From assembly GCA_964560355.1 (NCBI GenBank), contig CAZLLI010000003.1, positions 1-64,000 of the forward strand: DNA of 64,000 bases, read 5' to 3'. Numbering within the stretch: the first letter of the stretch is position 1; the number at the start of each line of letters is the position of its first letter. Position numbers and translations under genes: made by a program. This stretch comes from JAKEHA01 sp964560355. Its GTDB lineage: Bacteria; Krumholzibacteriota; Krumholzibacteriia; WVZY01; JAKEHA01. Below are positions 62,396 to 64,000 of the stretch, piece by piece. Below the pieces are notes generated by a model. The model had not been told where the DNA came from. It saw only the letters and a list, made by a program, of their open reading frames with translations, and made no database searches.

Positions 62396-64000
62396 AAACC
62401 GAAACCGACGTTGAGATAGACGCGCCACTGCGGGTTGTACTCGACCACGGGCACGTCGAAGATCGGATTGACGTACTTGGCGTCGTCGAGCGCGTACGCG
62501 CCCGCGACGTTGACAGTGGTCGGGTAGGTGTAGAACGACCCCATGTTGAGGCGCAGCTCGGCGCCGACGTTGGAGTAGTAGTCGCGCGCGAGCGTGGGGT
62601 CGTCGGTGGGGAGATTTCCTTTGTTCCACGCACTCGCGGCTTCGTAGAAGATGCCGCCGTACACGTCCTTGAACGTGAGCCACGACGTCTGCTTGTCGAT
62701 GCGCCGCCAGATCGGAAAGCGATAGGTGAGGCTCGCGAGCGCGCCCTTGCGACCGCCGATCGCGTAGTACGTGTAACCGCGCAGCCGGTCCATGCCGCCC
62801 ATGTAGACCCAGAAGAAGTCGTCGACGGGCTTGTCGATGACGGATCCGAATAAGCGCACCTGCAGCGTGTGCTGCCAGCCGGGTAGCGCCAGGTATTCCT
62901 TCCAATCGACGGTGTACTGCCCGAAGTCGTTGTTGGTGAAGTCGGGGTTGACGCCGTATTCGAACTGCCCGCTCTCGAACAGCTCGTCCATTCCGTACAT
63001 GACGTCGACCGTGAATTCGCGCCCGCCGCGCGGATTGATGTCGCTGTCGACGGCGCGCTCGATCGACTTGTAGTACCAGCGCACGTGCGCGTCGTTGCCG
63101 ATGAAGTACTTCCACCCCACCGGTTGCTCGGGCAGCTGCTGGCCGCCGGGGTCGTCGAGCGGCGTGTAGAACGGCTCCAAGAAAATGTTGTACTCGCTGT
63201 GATTCCACCACACGGTGAAATCGTTGCGATGCGTCAGGCTATAACGGTCCTCGAACTCGAAGCGCAACCCGAGGTCCGCCGACCACACGTCGTAGCGATA
63301 GTCGACGTAGTAGTAGCGGTCGAACTCTTCGAGCGGAAATTGGTCGGAGTACTTCTGGCGCACCTTGTAGTACTCCATGAAGATCACCGGGAAGATACGC
63401 CGCAGTTCGAAATCGAAGATGAGGTCGAATTCGCCGTCGGTGCCGTAGGAGCCGCCGAAGAACAGGCTCTGGCGGTCGAGCACTTCGTTGTTGGCGACGA
63501 AGAGACCGAGGCGCGGCGTCCCGTCCCAAATCAAGAAGCGCGGGAAGAACTGGAATCCGGTGTAGTCCCACTTGTAGGGCTTAGTCTCGTATCCGGGCGC
63601 TTGCACGCCGATGTTCGCGCTCGTCGGCTCTGACGGCGGCGCGGGCGCGTCCGGGCGCGCGCCCGAGATCGGCACCAGCGACGCGTCGATCGGCGTCGCG
63701 GGATTCGCGCCGTAGTCGACCATACCGACGCTCGATTTCAAATCGACGCACTCGTCGAACTCGCCCGCCGCGCGCGTGTCGTACGCGTCGCGCGTGAGCG
63801 TGGCGACCGCACTCGTCTGCGGCGCGAGTGTCATCGCGCGGTAGCCCTTCGCGGTGTACTCCGAGTACACCAGCGTGCCGTCGCGCGCGAGGTCGGGCAT
63901 GAAGGCGCCGCCCACCACGTTGGTGAGTTGTGTGACGTCGCCCGTCGCGAGGTCGATGCGGTAGAGGTTGAAAATACCGGTGCGGTCGGACGCGAACACG
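62392..64000 (-). CDS. Outer membrane barrel protein with TolB-like propeller, C-terminal part (cut by window edge)
   Basis: 536 codons lie in the window; the N-terminus is beyond 64000. The first part repeats the TolB/WD40-like pattern SDRTGIFNLYRIDLATGDVTQ, as in the N-terminus of related bacterial proteins. From about residue 130 the sequence alternates as beta strands (FQFFPRFLIWDGTPRLGLF, VDYRYDVWSADLGLRFEFED) and contains GGMDRLRGYTYYAIGGRKG, a BamA/Omp85-like barrel element. It ends VYLNVGFGF, an outer-membrane beta-signal with terminal Phe. Probably a surface-exposed barrel; substrate or role unclear. Confidence 0.85.
   Translation of the reverse strand, partial: VFASDRTGIFNLYRIDLATGDVTQLTNVVGGAFMPDLARDGTLVYSEYTAKGYRAMTLAPQTSAVATLTRDAYDTRAAGEFDECVDLKSSVGMVDYGANPATPIDASLVPISGARPDAPAPPSEPTSANIGVQAPGYETKPYKWDYTGFQFFPRFLIWDGTPRLGLFVANNEVLDRQSLFFGGSYGTDGEFDLIFDFELRRIFPVIFMEYYKVRQKYSDQFPLEEFDRYYYVDYRYDVWSADLGLRFEFEDRYSLTHRNDFTVWWNHSEYNIFLEPFYTPLDDPGGQQLPEQPVGWKYFIGNDAHVRWYYKSIERAVDSDINPRGGREFTVDVMYGMDELFESGQFEYGVNPDFTNNDFGQYTVDWKEYLALPGWQHTLQVRLFGSVIDKPVDDFFWVYMGGMDRLRGYTYYAIGGRKGALASLTYRFPIWRRIDKQTSWLTFKDVYGGIFYEAASAWNKGNLPTDDPTLARDYYSNVGAELRLNMGSFYTYPTTVNVAGAYALDDAKYVNPIFDVPVVEYNPQWRVYLNVGFGF

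Overview
The window looks like a contig from an uncultured, high-GC, Gram-negative bacterium. Lipid A/KDO/Lpt genes show an outer membrane. Two secreted proteins end in FlgD-like Ig sorting-type domains and one gene encodes a PorV-like barrel. An rpoN-hpf-hprK-mannose-PTS block and a tricorn-type protease complete a picture typical of FCB-related lineages such as Candidatus Eisenbacteria. That placement is inference from gene content, not a computed phylogeny. I see no IS element, prophage, CRISPR array, rRNA or tRNA; most of the window is core metabolism and envelope biogenesis.

Layout. 1-1676: ahcY (cut by the window edge) and metK. 1892-13741, minus strand: a long run transcribed as lpxL-lptC-lptB-rpoN, then hpf-hprK-EIIA-EIIB-EIIC-EIID-HPr-EI-phosphoglucose/phosphomannose isomerase-sugar nucleotidyltransferase. 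It couples LPS export, sigma-54, PTS phosphorelay and sugar-nucleotide supply. 13883-20014, minus: rplU-rpmA-kdsB-pyrG-kdsA-(unknown membrane protein)-kdsD, in effect a CMP-KDO pathway operon led by two ribosomal proteins. 20139-24039: sodC and a secreted tricorn-like protease diverge from one palindromic promoter. 24101-36409, minus: a purine run purL-purQ-sulfatase-PurS-like-purF followed by a DUF2344 gene, RNase E/G, a PorV-like protein, an SDR and a small TauE protein. 36739-42808, minus: a membrane protein, peroxiredoxin, purB, a DegS-like protease, transaldolase, truA and ecfT. 42896-44890, plus: a HEAT-repeat/cyclophilin fusion.

44997-55434, minus: NUDIX, a putative metallopeptidase lipoprotein, a secreted protein, alaX, panD, lnt, a Gfo/Idh oxidoreductase, a sigma-54 activator, a lipoprotein and an M30-like metallopeptidase. 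55629-59788, plus: a second sigma-54 activator with a degenerate receiver and a GAFTDA loop, then an acetyltransferase, an SGNH hydrolase and a zinc metallopeptidase. 59801-64000: a beta-propeller secreted protein, an acetyltransferase, a glycine-zipper miniprotein and the C-terminal part of an outer-membrane barrel.

The most notable signals are: (i) sigma-54-type -24/-12 elements (GG-N10-GC) in front of the rpoN operon and of both sigma-54 activators, suggesting a self-wired regulon; (ii) a protein between purQ and purF that reads as two diverged PurS repeats; (iii) the GAFTDA/pseudo-receiver activator; (iv) a 23-bp inverted repeat enclosing further hairpins between convergent genes; (v) a palindromic divergent promoter between sodC and the protease; (vi) several promoters placed so close to start codons that the mRNAs would be leaderless.
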